A stretch of 64,000 nucleotides of DNA from RYN-230 sp963717125 (GTDB lineage Bacteria > Actinomycetota > Actinomycetes > Streptosporangiales > Streptosporangiaceae). Below the pieces are notes generated by a model that worked only from the letters and a program-made list of their open reading frames with translations, did not search any database and was not told where the DNA came from. The translations under genes and the position numbers were made by a program. The DNA is taken from NCBI GenBank assembly GCA_963717125.1, contig CAVQVG010000006.1, forward strand, positions 186,001-250,000, read 5' to 3'. This document shows, in pieces, positions 17,889 through 26,947 of this stretch (positions within the stretch are counted from its first letter, which is position 1; each line of letters opens with the position of its first letter).

Positions 17889-19997
17889 TTACGAGCTGAC
17901 TGGCCTGGCCAGGTCGTAGACGGTCTGGCCGCCGACGGTCTCCTTACTGAAGTGTGCGGTCACCCAAGACGTGATCGCGGACGCGGTGCCGGAGCCGCCG
18001 CCGAACGTATTGCTGTTCGCGCCGATGAAGTAGTGGATCTCGTGCGCGGCTACCATCTTCTTGAACTGGGCCAGGGTGGGCGACGGGTCGGTGCCGTTGA
18101 AGCCGCCGATGGCCATGATCGGCTTGCCGCTGGCCAACTGGAACGGGGCCGCGCTCTCCGCGCCGACGGTGGCGGCCGCCCACCGGTAGCCGCTGGCGCC
18201 GCTGCTCAGCAGCTTGGTGATGGCGGTGGACACGGACGTGTTGCCGGCCAGGCCGCCCGGCCCACCGACACTGCCACCACCCGCACCGCCAGCACCACGC
18301 GCACCGCCGGGGAAGCGGCCTGCCGACCCGCTGGTCCCGCCCGGGGCCTGCCCGGAGGTGCCGGACGGTATCCGCCCGGCCGCGCCGGTGCCCGCCTGGC
18401 CGCCGGTGCCGAAACCTGCTCCCGGGCGCCCGCCGAACCCGCCGCCCGGGCCCGCGCCTGCGCCGCCGAACGACGCGACGGCTGGCCCGGCCGACGGCAG
18501 CGCGCCGGTGTGCGCGGTCGCCACCGTGTCCAGGCTGTAGGCGACGGGCCCAGCCAGCCCGGTGATCAGCGCGAGCGGGAGGACACTGCCCAGCACGGCC
18601 CGGGCCGGGCCGCCCACCCAGTGCTCGGCCAGGATCAGCGCGGCGGCGGCCAGTCCGCAGGCCACCACCAGCACGCGCAGCCACGGCAGCCAGGTGGCGG
18701 ACCGGTCCAGCAGGACATCGGCCCAGACCGCGGTGACCAGCACGCCGGCGGCCAGCCCCAGCCGAACGCCGAGCCTGCCCCGGGCCCGCCAGGCGGTCAC
18801 CGCGCCGATGCCGACCAGCGCGGCGATCGCGGGCGCCAGCGCGACGGTGTAGTACGGATGGATGATGCCGTTCATGTAGCTGAACACCAGACCGGTCACC
18901 AGCAGCCAGCCACCCCAGAGCAGGGCCGCGGCGCGCAGCCGGTCGGTCCGAGGCCGCCGCCAGGTCAGCCACAGCAGGCCGGCCAGCGCGAGCAGCGCCG
19001 CGGGCAGCAGCCAGCTGATCTGGCCGCCCATGTCGGCGCCGAACAGCCGGGCCAGGCCGGCCGCTCCGCTGAACGCGGCGCTGCCACCGCCGTGCCCGGC
19101 GCCGGGCCCCACCGAACCAGTCTCGTTGCCGTCCAGCCGGCCCAGCCCGTTGTAGCCGAGGGCGAGCTGAAGAACGCTGTCGTTGGTCGACCCGCCCACG
19201 TAAGGCCGGTCGGCGGCCGGGGTGAGCATGACGATCGCCACCCACCAGCCGGCCGCCGCCAGCAGCGCGGCCCCGCCGGCCAGCAGCTGCCCGCAGCGGC
19301 GGGCCAGCCGGGGCGGCCCGGCGACCAGGTAGACCAGCGCGAACCCGGGCAGCACCAGGAAGGCCTGCAGCATCTTGGTCAGGAAGCCGACGCCGAGCAG
19401 CGCGCCGGCCAGCACGAGCCACCGGGTCCGGCCGGACTCGATGGCCCGCACCATGGCGTAGGCGGCCGCCGTCATCAGCAGCACCAGCAGCGCATCGGGG
19501 TTGTTGAAGCGGAACATCAGCGTGGCCACCGGCGTGGCGGCCAGCGCGGCCGCGGCGAGCAGCCCGGCGGCGGGCCCGGCCCACCGGCGCACCGCCGCGT
19601 AGAGCAGGCCGACCGCGGCGACCCCCTCGGCGGCCTGGGGCAGCAGCACGCTCCACGAGTTCAGCCCGAACGCCCGTACCGAGAGCTCCATCACCCACAG
19701 CGAGGCGGGCGTTTTGTCCACCGTGATGAAGTTGGACGCGTCGAACGAGCCGAAGAAGAACGCCTTCCAGCTGGTGGCGCCGGCCTGCACCGCGGCCGAG
19801 TAGAAGTCATTGGCCCAGCCGTCGCGGCTCAGCCCGGCGGTGTACAGGATCGCGGTCAGCGCCAGCAGGCCGAGCAGGGCGGGCCGCGCCCACCGTGGAT
19901 CGGACTCCGGGCCGCGCAGCAGCCGCGGCAGCCGGCCGCGGGGCGGCTGGTCTGGCACCGCGGGATAGCGGCGGGCGCCGGTAACGGTGCTGCTCAT
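17889..19997 (-). CDS. GT39-type membrane glycosyltransferase (ArnT/PMT-like)
   Basis: A 702-residue polytopic membrane enzyme of the dolichyl/polyprenyl-phosphate-sugar glycosyltransferase superfamily. GWANDFYSAAV carries the first-loop catalytic Asp, FNNPDALL is typical of the family, and about 11 helices lie between 40 and 490. A Gly/Pro-rich extracellular stretch (515-600) precedes a C-terminal domain with GGFNGTDPSPT, typical of YkcB-like members. It should transfer a sugar from a lipid phosphate to an outer acceptor. Start ATG 19997 has GGAAGG ten bases upstream. It lies downstream of the two-component genes on the same strand, so co-regulation is plausible. Confidence 0.87.
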   Translation of the reverse strand: MSSTVTGARRYPAVPDQPPRGRLPRLLRGPESDPRWARPALLGLLALTAILYTAGLSRDGWANDFYSAAVQAGATSWKAFFFGSFDASNFITVDKTPASLWVMELSVRAFGLNSWSVLLPQAAEGVAAVGLLYAAVRRWAGPAAGLLAAAALAATPVATLMFRFNNPDALLVLLMTAAAYAMVRAIESGRTRWLVLAGALLGVGFLTKMLQAFLVLPGFALVYLVAGPPRLARRCGQLLAGGAALLAAAGWWVAIVMLTPAADRPYVGGSTNDSVLQLALGYNGLGRLDGNETGSVGPGAGHGGGSAAFSGAAGLARLFGADMGGQISWLLPAALLALAGLLWLTWRRPRTDRLRAAALLWGGWLLVTGLVFSYMNGIIHPYYTVALAPAIAALVGIGAVTAWRARGRLGVRLGLAAGVLVTAVWADVLLDRSATWLPWLRVLVVACGLAAAALILAEHWVGGPARAVLGSVLPLALITGLAGPVAYSLDTVATAHTGALPSAGPAVASFGGAGAGPGGGFGGRPGAGFGTGGQAGTGAAGRIPSGTSGQAPGGTSGSAGRFPGGARGAGGAGGGSVGGPGGLAGNTSVSTAITKLLSSGASGYRWAAATVGAESAAPFQLASGKPIMAIGGFNGTDPSPTLAQFKKMVAAHEIHYFIGANSNTFGGGSGTASAITSWVTAHFSKETVGGQTVYDLARPVSS

Positions 19998-20185
19998 TCG
20001 ATGCGGTCCTTCCGGGCGAGCTGGCCAGCACCTTGCCTAACGCCCGTGCCCGGCCGGTGGCGGTCGCCACGGCCCAGTCTGCTGGGGCCAGTGAGCCGCC
20101 AGCGGCGTAAAGGTACTGCGGGGGGTGTCGTGTACCACCGTGGCCGGCCCGCCTGGACCGGGTCTGCGGCCGCTCTCTGCCGCGG

Positions 20186-21879
20186 CTATGAACGCTGGTG
20201 GGCGGCTGGCTCCCGGGCGCCGAGCTGGGGGAGGGTGATGGTGAAGCGGGTGGTGCCGGGTTTGCTGTCGAGGTGGACGGTGCCGCCGTGGGCGGTGGTG
20301 ACGGCGTTGACGATGGCCAGGCCGAGGCCGGTGCTGGCGGCCTGGCCGGCGTGGCGGGTGCGGGCGGTGTCGCCGCGGACGAATCGTTCGAACAGGGTGG
20401 GCTGCAGGTCGGCGGGGATGCCGGGGCCGTTGTCGGTGACCGACAGCTCGACGCTGCCCGCCCCGCCCATACCGCCCGGCCCGCCCATACCGCCCGGCCC
20501 GCCGGTGCTGCCCGCTCCGCCGGTGCTGCCCGGCCCGCCCGTCCCGCCTGCCCGGCTGGTGGGGGGTGGGGTGGTGGTGAGGGAGACGGTGACGGTGGTG
20601 GCGGGTGGGGTGTGCTTGGCGGCGTTGCTCATGAGGTTGGCCAGGACCTGGTGGAGGCGGTGTTCGTCGCCGCGGACCTGGACTGGCTCGTCGGGCAGTT
20701 CGAGCAGCCAGCGGTGGGTGGGGGCGGCGACCCGGGCGTCGCTGGTGGCGTCGATGGCCAGCCGGGTCAGGTCGACGGGCTCTTGGGCCAGTGGCGGCCG
20801 GCGTCGAGCTGGGCCAGCAGCAGGAGCTCATCGACCAGGACGCTCATCCGCGAGGATTCGGCTTCGACGCGGCGCAGCGCGTGGCCGATGTCGTCGGGGA
20901 CCGGGCCGGGGTGGCGCAGCGCCAGTTCGGCGTAGCCGCGGATGGCGGCCAGCGGGGTGCGCAGCTCGTGGCTGGCGTCGGCGGCGAAGCGCCGCAGCCG
21001 GGCTTCGGACGCGGCCCGGCGGGCCAGCGCGGCTTCCACATGGCCCAGCATCCGGTTGAACGCGGCGCCGACCTGGCCGACCTCGGTCCGCGGGTTGGCG
21101 TCAGGCACCCGGTCGGGCAGCGTGACCTGGCCACTGGCCAGCGGCAGCTGCGTCACCCGCGCCGCCGTCGCCGCCACCCGCCGCAACGGCCGCAACGACA
21201 ACCGCACAAACCCCGTCCCCAGCAACCCCGTCAACACCAACGCCGCCGAGAACGCGGCCAACTCGGCGATTTCCACCTGGCGCAGGGTGGCCTCCATGTC
21301 CCTCAGCGGCAGGCCGGTGATCAGCACGTCGTGGTCGTGGCCGGCCACCGCGATGAGCCGGTAGTCGCCGCCGATCGAGCCCAGCTCCAGGGTGTAGAAC
21401 GCGCCGTCCGGCGGTAGCTTGATCAGCGCGGCTTTGTCCGCGGCGGACAGGTGCGACGTTCCGTCGATGATGCCCTGGTTGGTGAGCACGCCGTTCTTGA
21501 CCCGGGCGCCGAACGTGCCCGCGCTCAGCCCAGGGGTCTTGTTGCAGTTGCCTGCGGGCGGCTGCGGCGGCTGGTGGTCCTGCCCCTCGTCAGCCTGCTG
21601 TTCCATGCAGGAGGCGTACCGGCCGCCGGCCGCCTGCAGTTGGAGGTCGGTCTGGTTGATCAGGGTGTGGCTGAGCACCAGGTAGGTCACCAGGCCGACC
21701 GCGGCGCAGGCGAGCGCGAGCAAGGCGAGCAGCCCGGCGATGAGCCTGCCGCGCAGGGTCCGCCCGGCCAGCCAGCGGTGCACCGCGCCGGGCCGCAGCG
21801 GCACGCCAGGCTGCCGGTGGGCGCTGGACGGTGGCGGCGTGCTCCCGCGCCGCGCGGGTGCGGCGTCGGGGGTGCTCAT
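20186..21879 (-). pseudogene. Sensor histidine kinase 1, frameshifted after the H-box
   Basis: From ATG 21879: helix near 42-65, an extracellular sensor with Cys residues, a second helix near 215-235, HAMP, and HisKA with ASHELRTPL. The frame then breaks at about 20794, where GTGGCGGCC has one C fewer than GTGGCCGGCC in the paralogue at 22810. The ATPase part (NAAKHTPP, DNGPGIP, TGLGLAIV) continues in another frame to TAG 20186. As read, the product is 370 residues without an ATP-binding domain. It could be a true loss, leaving a phosphoacceptor-only protein, or a one-base error. Confidence 0.8.
20228..21252. repeat. Near-identical 1.0-kb block, copy 1 (HK1 catalytic half)
   Basis: Matches 22825-23850 base for base except for about three substitutions and the one-base gap near 20794. 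Identity begins and ends abruptly. Confidence 0.9.
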
Positions 21880-21891
21880 GGGGGTGGGGCC

Positions 21892-22668
21892 TCAGCTCGC
21901 GGGTTTGAGGACGTAACCGACGCCGCGGACGGTGTGGATCAGCGGTTCCCGGCCGGCGTCGATCTTCTTCCGCAGGTAACTGATGTACAGCTCGACCACG
22001 TGTGCCTGGCCACCGAAGTCGTAGTTCCACACCCGGTCCAGGATCTGGGCTTTGGACAGCACCCGGCGTGGGTTGCGCATCAGGAAGCGGAGCAGCTCGA
22101 ACTCGGTCGCGGTCAGGTCGATCAGCTCGTCGCTGCGGCGTACTTCGCGGGCGTCCTCGTCCATGGTCAGGTCGCCGACCACCAGCTGGGTCTCGCCGCG
22201 GGCCCGGGCCAGGCCGGCCCGGCGGAGCAGGCCGCGCAACCGGGCCAGCACTTCCTCCAGGCTGAACGGCTTGGTCACGTAGTCGTCGCCGCCGGCCGTG
22301 ATCCCGGCGACCCGGTCATCGACGGCGTCCTTAGCCGTCAGGAACAGCACGCACACGTTAGGAGTGTCCTGCCGGACCCGGCGGAGCACTTCCAGCCCGT
22401 CGAAGTCGGGCAGCATGATGTCCAGGACGATCGCGTCGGGCCGGAAATCACGGGCCGCGCGCACGGCGGACGCGCCATCGCCAGCCGTCTGGATCTCCCA
22501 GCCCTCGTAGCGCAAGACGCTGGCCAGCAGCTCGGCCAGGCTGGGCTCGTCGTCAACCACCAGCACCCGGATCGGGGTGCCGTCCAGCCGCTTGATCGGC
22601 GCGGCCTGCGCTGACCCGCCCGGCTGGACCGATCCGCCAGGCTGCATTGCCTGCGTCTCACTCATCAT
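21892..22668 (-). CDS. OmpR/PhoB-family response regulator
   Basis: A 258-residue regulator. The receiver domain (about 32-150) has DDE acidic residues in VLVVDDEPSLAE, the phosphoacceptor Asp in IVLDIMLPD, Thr in FLTAK and Lys in VTKPFS. The winged helix (165-258) has LTATEFELLRFL, VWNYDF and RGVGYVLK. It lies between two histidine kinase genes on the same strand, so either or both kinases may phosphorylate it. The ATG at 22668 has a CATACT box six bases upstream, suggesting its own leaderless transcript in addition to read-through from the kinase at 22810. Confidence 0.93.
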   Translation of the reverse strand: MMSETQAMQPGGSVQPGGSAQAAPIKRLDGTPIRVLVVDDEPSLAELLASVLRYEGWEIQTAGDGASAVRAARDFRPDAIVLDIMLPDFDGLEVLRRVRQDTPNVCVLFLTAKDAVDDRVAGITAGGDDYVTKPFSLEEVLARLRGLLRRAGLARARGETQLVVGDLTMDEDAREVRRSDELIDLTATEFELLRFLMRNPRRVLSKAQILDRVWNYDFGGQAHVVELYISYLRKKIDAGREPLIHTVRGVGYVLKPAS

Positions 22669-22674
22669 TTTTCC

Positions 22675-22680
22675 AGTATG
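22675..22680 (-). promoter_or_regulatory. Leaderless -10 box of response regulator
   Basis: On the minus strand CATACT is followed by GGAAAA and the ATG at 22668. Confidence 0.35.
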
Positions 22681-22809
22681 CGAACTGAGGCTACGGAGAG
22701 TTTCTACGCATCCTCTGAATTCCCGCTGAGCGGCCGGGCTAGTCCCGCAGGTGGGCGGGAGGTTTCATCCGCCGCCGGGCCGGGCAACTACTGCCGCCGG
22801 GCCAGAGAA

Positions 22810-24459
22810 CTACTCCTCCAGTCGCGGGAGGGTGATGGTGAAGCGGGTGGTGCCGGGTTTGCTGTCGAGGTGGACGGTGCCGCCGTGGGCGGTGGTGACG
22901 GCGTCAACGATGGCCAGGCCGAGGCCGGTGCTGGCGGCCTGGCCGGCGTGGCGGGTGCGGGCGGTGTCGCCGCGGACGAATCGTTCGAACAGGGTGGGCT
23001 GCAGGTCGGCGGGGATGCCGGGGCCGTTGTCGGTGACCGACAGCTCGACGCTGCCCGCCCCGCCCATACCGCCCGGCCCGCCCATACCGCCCGGCCCGCC
23101 GGTGCTGCCCGCTCCGCCGGTGCTGCCCGGCCCGCCCGTCCCGCCTGCCCGGCTGGTGGGGGGTGGGGTGGTGGTGAGGGAGACGGTGACGGTGGTGGCG
23201 GGTGGGGTGTGCTTGGCGGCGTTGCTCATGAGGTTGGCCAGGACCTGGTGGAGGCGGTGTTCGTCGCCGCGGACCTGGACTGGCTCGTCGGGCAGTTCGA
23301 GCAGCCAGCGGTGGGTGGGGGCGGCGACCCGGGCGTCGCTGGTGGCGTCGATGGCCAGCCGGGTCAGGTTGACGGGCTCTTGGGCCAGTGGCCGGCCGGC
23401 GTCGAGCTGGGCCAGCAGCAGGAGCTCATCGACCAGGACGCTCATCCGCGAGGATTCGGCTTCGACGCGGCGCAGCGCGTGGCCGATGTCGTCGGGGACC
23501 GGGCCGGGGTGGCGCAGCGCCAGTTCGGCGTAGCCGCGGATGGCGGCCAGCGGGGTGCGCAGCTCGTGGCTGGCGTCGGCGGCGAAGCGCCGCAGCCGGG
23601 CTTCGGACGCGGCCCGGCGGGCCAGCGCGGCTTCCACATGGCCCAGCATCCGGTTGAACGCGGCGCCGACCTGGCCGACCTCGGTCCGCGGGTTGGCGTC
23701 AGGCACCCGGTCGGGCAGCGTGACCTGGCCACTGGCCAGCGGCAGCTGCGTCACCCGCGCCGCCGTCGCCGCCACCCGCCGCAACGGCCGCAACGACAAC
23801 CGCACAAACCCCGTCCCCAGCAACCCCGTCAACACCAACGCCGCCGAGAAGACGATGATCTCGGTCAGCTCGACGTCTTGCAGGGTGGACCGCACCGGGG
23901 CCAGCGGCAGCCCGGTGACCAGCTTCGTGCCGTCCTGCCCGGACCGGGCCATCAGCTGGTAGGGACCGAGCCTGCTGAGCGAGACCGTGGCCGGGCCGCC
24001 TGAGGTGCGCAGCGCAATCAGGGCCGTCCGGTCCGCCGTGGTGAGCGGGCAGTCGCTGCCGGTCACCGTCGGGTTGTGGAAGGCGGTGCCGCCGATCGAG
24101 GCACTGAACGTCTGCGGGCCCTGCTCCTGCCCGCACATCTGCGGGCCGCCGGGCACGTTGTCGTTGTCGTTGTCGGTGTCCTTGCCCGGCTGGCCATCAC
24201 CCGGCGGGTCGCTGCGGGTGGTCATGGGCCCGGTTTCCAGGCAGTTGCCGTAGCGCAGGCTGACGGCGCTGAGCTGCTGGTCCAGCTGGCTCATCAGCGC
24301 CTTGTGCAACGCCAGATAGGTAGCCAGGCCGACAGCGGCGCAGGCCACCGCGAGCAGCGCGAGCAGGCCGGCGATGAGCCGGCCGCGCAGGGTGCGCGGG
24401 CCCAGGGGTCCGGGCCGCGCCGCCGCCCGCCGCTCGGGTGCGGCGTCCGGGGTGCTCAT
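22810..24459 (-). CDS. Sensor histidine kinase 2 (intact)
   Basis: 549 residues: helix near 24-47, a distinct extracellular sensor (50-200) containing a run of Asp/Asn and four Cys, a second helix near 203-223, HAMP, HisKA with ASHELRTPLAAI, a Gly-rich insert (GGPGGMGG), and HATPase with NAAKHTPP, DNGPGIP and STGLGLAIV. From the second helix onwards it is nearly identical to kinase 1, while the sensors differ completely. The order HK2-RR-HK1 on one strand suggests one regulator serving two sensors. Confidence 0.92.
   Translation of the reverse strand: MSTPDAAPERRAAARPGPLGPRTLRGRLIAGLLALLAVACAAVGLATYLALHKALMSQLDQQLSAVSLRYGNCLETGPMTTRSDPPGDGQPGKDTDNDNDNVPGGPQMCGQEQGPQTFSASIGGTAFHNPTVTGSDCPLTTADRTALIALRTSGGPATVSLSRLGPYQLMARSGQDGTKLVTGLPLAPVRSTLQDVELTEIIVFSAALVLTGLLGTGFVRLSLRPLRRVAATAARVTQLPLASGQVTLPDRVPDANPRTEVGQVGAAFNRMLGHVEAALARRAASEARLRRFAADASHELRTPLAAIRGYAELALRHPGPVPDDIGHALRRVEAESSRMSVLVDELLLLAQLDAGRPLAQEPVNLTRLAIDATSDARVAAPTHRWLLELPDEPVQVRGDEHRLHQVLANLMSNAAKHTPPATTVTVSLTTTPPPTSRAGGTGGPGSTGGAGSTGGPGGMGGPGGMGGAGSVELSVTDNGPGIPADLQPTLFERFVRGDTARTRHAGQAASTGLGLAIVDAVTTAHGGTVHLDSKPGTTRFTITLPRLEE
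22825..23850. repeat. Near-identical 1.0-kb block, copy 2 (HK2 catalytic half)
   Basis: Partner of 20228-21252. The last shared bases are CGCCGCCGAGAA, after which the sequences are unrelated. Confidence 0.9.
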
Positions 24460-24552
24460 GTGGGGGGCCTTAACGTGCCGATGGGGGGATAGGGCCGGCG
24501 CCGTGGCAGGGGAGGGCAGGCCGGTGGCTCATTGTACGGTCTGGCCTGGTGG

Positions 24553-24756
24553 TCAGGGCGCGGGTAGCAGCTTCAGGGCCAGCACCGGGCAATCGGTGAC
24601 GGCCCGGCGGACGTGCCGGTCCAGGGACCTGGGCACCGGCCCGTCGGCCACGATCGGGTAGCCCCACTCGTCCAGGGTGATCAGCTCGGGCAGCAGTTCC
24701 GCGCACAACCCGTGGCCGGAGCACACGGTCGGGTCGACGCGCAGCTGTTTCCTCAT
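24553..24756 (-). CDS. Small 3Fe-4S/4Fe-4S-type ferredoxin
   Basis: 67 residues. CSGHGLC near residue 12 and CPVLAL near 56 supply the cluster ligands of the single-cluster bacterial ferredoxins often partnered with P450s or flavoproteins. Six bases after the stop of the NuoF-like gene, so probably translated from the same mRNA. It would carry electrons to or from that flavoprotein. Confidence 0.85.
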   Translation of the reverse strand: MRKQLRVDPTVCSGHGLCAELLPELITLDEWGYPIVADGPVPRSLDRHVRRAVTDCPVLALKLLPAP

Positions 24757-24761
24757 CCCGG

Positions 24762-26093
24762 TCAGCTCCAGTCCGCGGCGCTGAGCGCGGTGTCGGCGGG
24801 CAGCGGCAGGAACGGCCGCCGGGCCGGGTCCACGCAGCGCCCCTGGCCGTGCATCGTGATCTCGTCACGGAAGACGTGCAGCGCGCTGCGGATGAACCGG
24901 ACGCTGCCGTCCGGGTGATGGCAGGCCCCGCGGCCATCCACCAGCCCGGCCCAGCGGAGCATGTCGGTCACCGCGCTGGGGTCCGGCCGGGGGCTGGCGA
25001 TCTCGTGCATGGCGGCGGCGATCCGGGGCAGGCCGTTGAAGCACGGCCCGCACTGACCGGCGGATTCCAGTGCGAGATACCGGGCCACCCGGGCCGCCTC
25101 GGCGATGCCGCAGCAGTCCGCCGGGAGCGCCACCAGCACGCCCGCGCCGACGAAGGCGCCGGCCGGCCGGAGCTGCGCGTTGCTGAGCGTCATCCGGGCC
25201 GCGTCCGCGGCTGGCAGCCAGGCCCCGTGATACCCGCCGCTGAGCACGGCCTGGGTGTGCCCGTCCAGGGTGAGCAGGCTGCGCAGCGGGGTGCCCAGCT
25301 CAGTTTCCACCACGTCCCGCTGGCCGTCGGCCTGGTGCACCGTGCACAGCATGCTGCCCGGCTCGTCGGCCGTGCCGACCGCGCGGAACCAGCGCGGCCC
25401 GAACCGGGCGATCAGCGCCAGGTGGGCCAGCGTCTCCACGTTGTGCACCAGGGTGGGGCGGCCGACCACACCACGCTCGAAGACCATCGGCGGCTTGAAC
25501 CGCGGCCGGGCCGGCCCGCCGCTCACCCGGCTGGCCAGGGCCGACTCCTCACCGGCCAGGAAGCGCGGCGGGGCGTCGACGATCTCCACCGCGGCGCGAT
25601 CCAGCCCGGCGGCGGCCCGCTCGGCCACGGCCACGCGCAACTGATCCTGCAGCCGCGGGTGCCGGGTCAGGTACAGCCCGACCGCGTCCGAGCCGACGGC
25701 TTCCGCCGCCAGCTGGAGGCCGTCCAGGACCAGGTGCGGGGAGATCCACAGCAGGGACTTGTCCTTGTCGCTGGCGGGCTCGCCCTCGGCGCCGTTGCCG
25801 ATGACGACCGGCCTGGTGCCGGCCTGGGCGACGGCGGCCAGCTTCCGGTGCACCGGGAAGGCGGCCCCGCCGCGCCCGGTGAGGCCCGCGGCCCGGAGCA
25901 CCGGGATCAGCTGCCTGGCCTGCCCGGCGTACGGCGGGCGGCCAAAGCGGTGCAGATGGGTCTGCAGGTCGACCGGCACGGCCCCATGGGCCGGCAGCAG
26001 CCGGGGCAGTGCGGCCCCGGCGCCGCCGTCGGCCGGCCGGGTCAGCGGCTGGCCGCGCTCGGCTGGCTGCGGCACGGTGGTGCCATACGTCAT
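24762..26093 (-). CDS. NuoF-like flavin/iron-sulfur oxidoreductase
   Basis: 443 residues with the complex I 51-kDa fold: FMN/NADH loop GRGGAAFP near 75, GNGAEGEPASDKDK near 100, an SLBB-type segment (GTPLRSLLTLDG) and the cluster motif ESAGQCGPC near 350. A lone copy away from nuo genes, flanked by a ferredoxin and a ferric-reductase-like membrane protein. This points to an NAD(P)H-ferredoxin or NAD(P)H-membrane electron transfer branch, not respiratory complex I. Confidence 0.85.
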   Translation of the reverse strand: MTYGTTVPQPAERGQPLTRPADGGAGAALPRLLPAHGAVPVDLQTHLHRFGRPPYAGQARQLIPVLRAAGLTGRGGAAFPVHRKLAAVAQAGTRPVVIGNGAEGEPASDKDKSLLWISPHLVLDGLQLAAEAVGSDAVGLYLTRHPRLQDQLRVAVAERAAAGLDRAAVEIVDAPPRFLAGEESALASRVSGGPARPRFKPPMVFERGVVGRPTLVHNVETLAHLALIARFGPRWFRAVGTADEPGSMLCTVHQADGQRDVVETELGTPLRSLLTLDGHTQAVLSGGYHGAWLPAADAARMTLSNAQLRPAGAFVGAGVLVALPADCCGIAEAARVARYLALESAGQCGPCFNGLPRIAAAMHEIASPRPDPSAVTDMLRWAGLVDGRGACHHPDGSVRFIRSALHVFRDEITMHGQGRCVDPARRPFLPLPADTALSAADWS

Positions 26094-26117
26094 CTCAGGT
26101 CGGCTTTCGTGAATCGG

Positions 26118-26756
26118 TCAGCGGACATTCTCGCGCGGCCCGCGGCGGGCTGGGGCGCGGACGCGGCGGGGCGCCATCATGTCGAGCGTGGCGGCGGCCC
26201 GCTCCTCGAGCGGCACCTCCCGGCCGGCGTGGGAGATGCGCCAGATGACCGCGCCCGCCACTGCGGCGATGCAGCCGATCAGCAGGTAGAGCAGGAGGCC
26301 GCTATGCAGGTCGGTGCTGCTGGTCAGGCTATGCAGCACGGCGCCTCCCCAGGCCAGGTACGCGAGCCAGTGCAGGCCCCGCCAGAGCCGGCGGTTCATC
26401 CGGGCCCGGGCCAGGCTGGTCAGGATCAGCGCGACCACGAGGTCGAGCGAGATCGCGCCCGCGCCGAGCCAGAGCGGCTTGTACGGCGAGCTGAACGGGA
26501 TCACGATCGCGGCCAGCCCGATGGTGACGTACGGGTCGAGTACCGCGGTGATCACGTGCACGGCGACGAACGCCACGGCCAGCAGGGACAGGTTGCGGTG
26601 CAGTCCGGTGACCGCGAACCGGGGCAGCCCGGGCAGCCGGCCCTGCCGGTTCACCAGCACGCCGAGCAGCGTCACCCCGGTGAGCAGCAGCAAGCTCACC
26701 ACGCCGGTGGCCCTGCTGGTGTACCAGAGCGCGGTGCTCTGCGTGATTCCGCTCAT
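26118..26756 (-). CDS. Ferric-reductase-like transmembrane heme protein
   Basis: 212 residues from ATG 26756 (GAAGGA upstream), preferred over 26798. About six helices. Paired His are in LHRNLSLLAVAFVAVHV and LHWLAYLAWGGAVLHS, the spacing expected for two b hemes in the FRD/YedZ-like superfamily. Twenty-five bases upstream of the NuoF-like gene and in the same operon. It probably passes electrons across the membrane to an outer acceptor. Confidence 0.82.
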   Translation of the reverse strand: MSGITQSTALWYTSRATGVVSLLLLTGVTLLGVLVNRQGRLPGLPRFAVTGLHRNLSLLAVAFVAVHVITAVLDPYVTIGLAAIVIPFSSPYKPLWLGAGAISLDLVVALILTSLARARMNRRLWRGLHWLAYLAWGGAVLHSLTSSTDLHSGLLLYLLIGCIAAVAGAVIWRISHAGREVPLEERAAATLDMMAPRRVRAPARRGPRENVR

Positions 26757-26947
26757 TGCTGTCCTTCTGGCCGGTCTCGTCGTTCCGATGCTAAGCATGT
26801 CCGGCCAGCTGCAGGTGGTGCTATGGCATGTCTCTCAATTCCCTCTGAACGCCGGCCTGCCCCCAGCCGGGGGTGGCCGACCAGGCAATACGCCCGTTCC
26901 GGTATACATGCGACACCGGATGCCGCACTACGACGCAGGGAGGCCGC

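Noticed and set aside
17952..21059. Plus-strand open frame of more than 1000 codons
   Set aside because: Antisense to the GT39 and histidine kinase genes; Pro/Gln/Arg-rich composition typical of a GC-rich shadow frame.
24553..26093. Possible complex I (nuo) locus
   Set aside because: Only a NuoF-like gene is present; no NuoE, NuoG or membrane subunits. The partners are a ferredoxin and a heme membrane protein.
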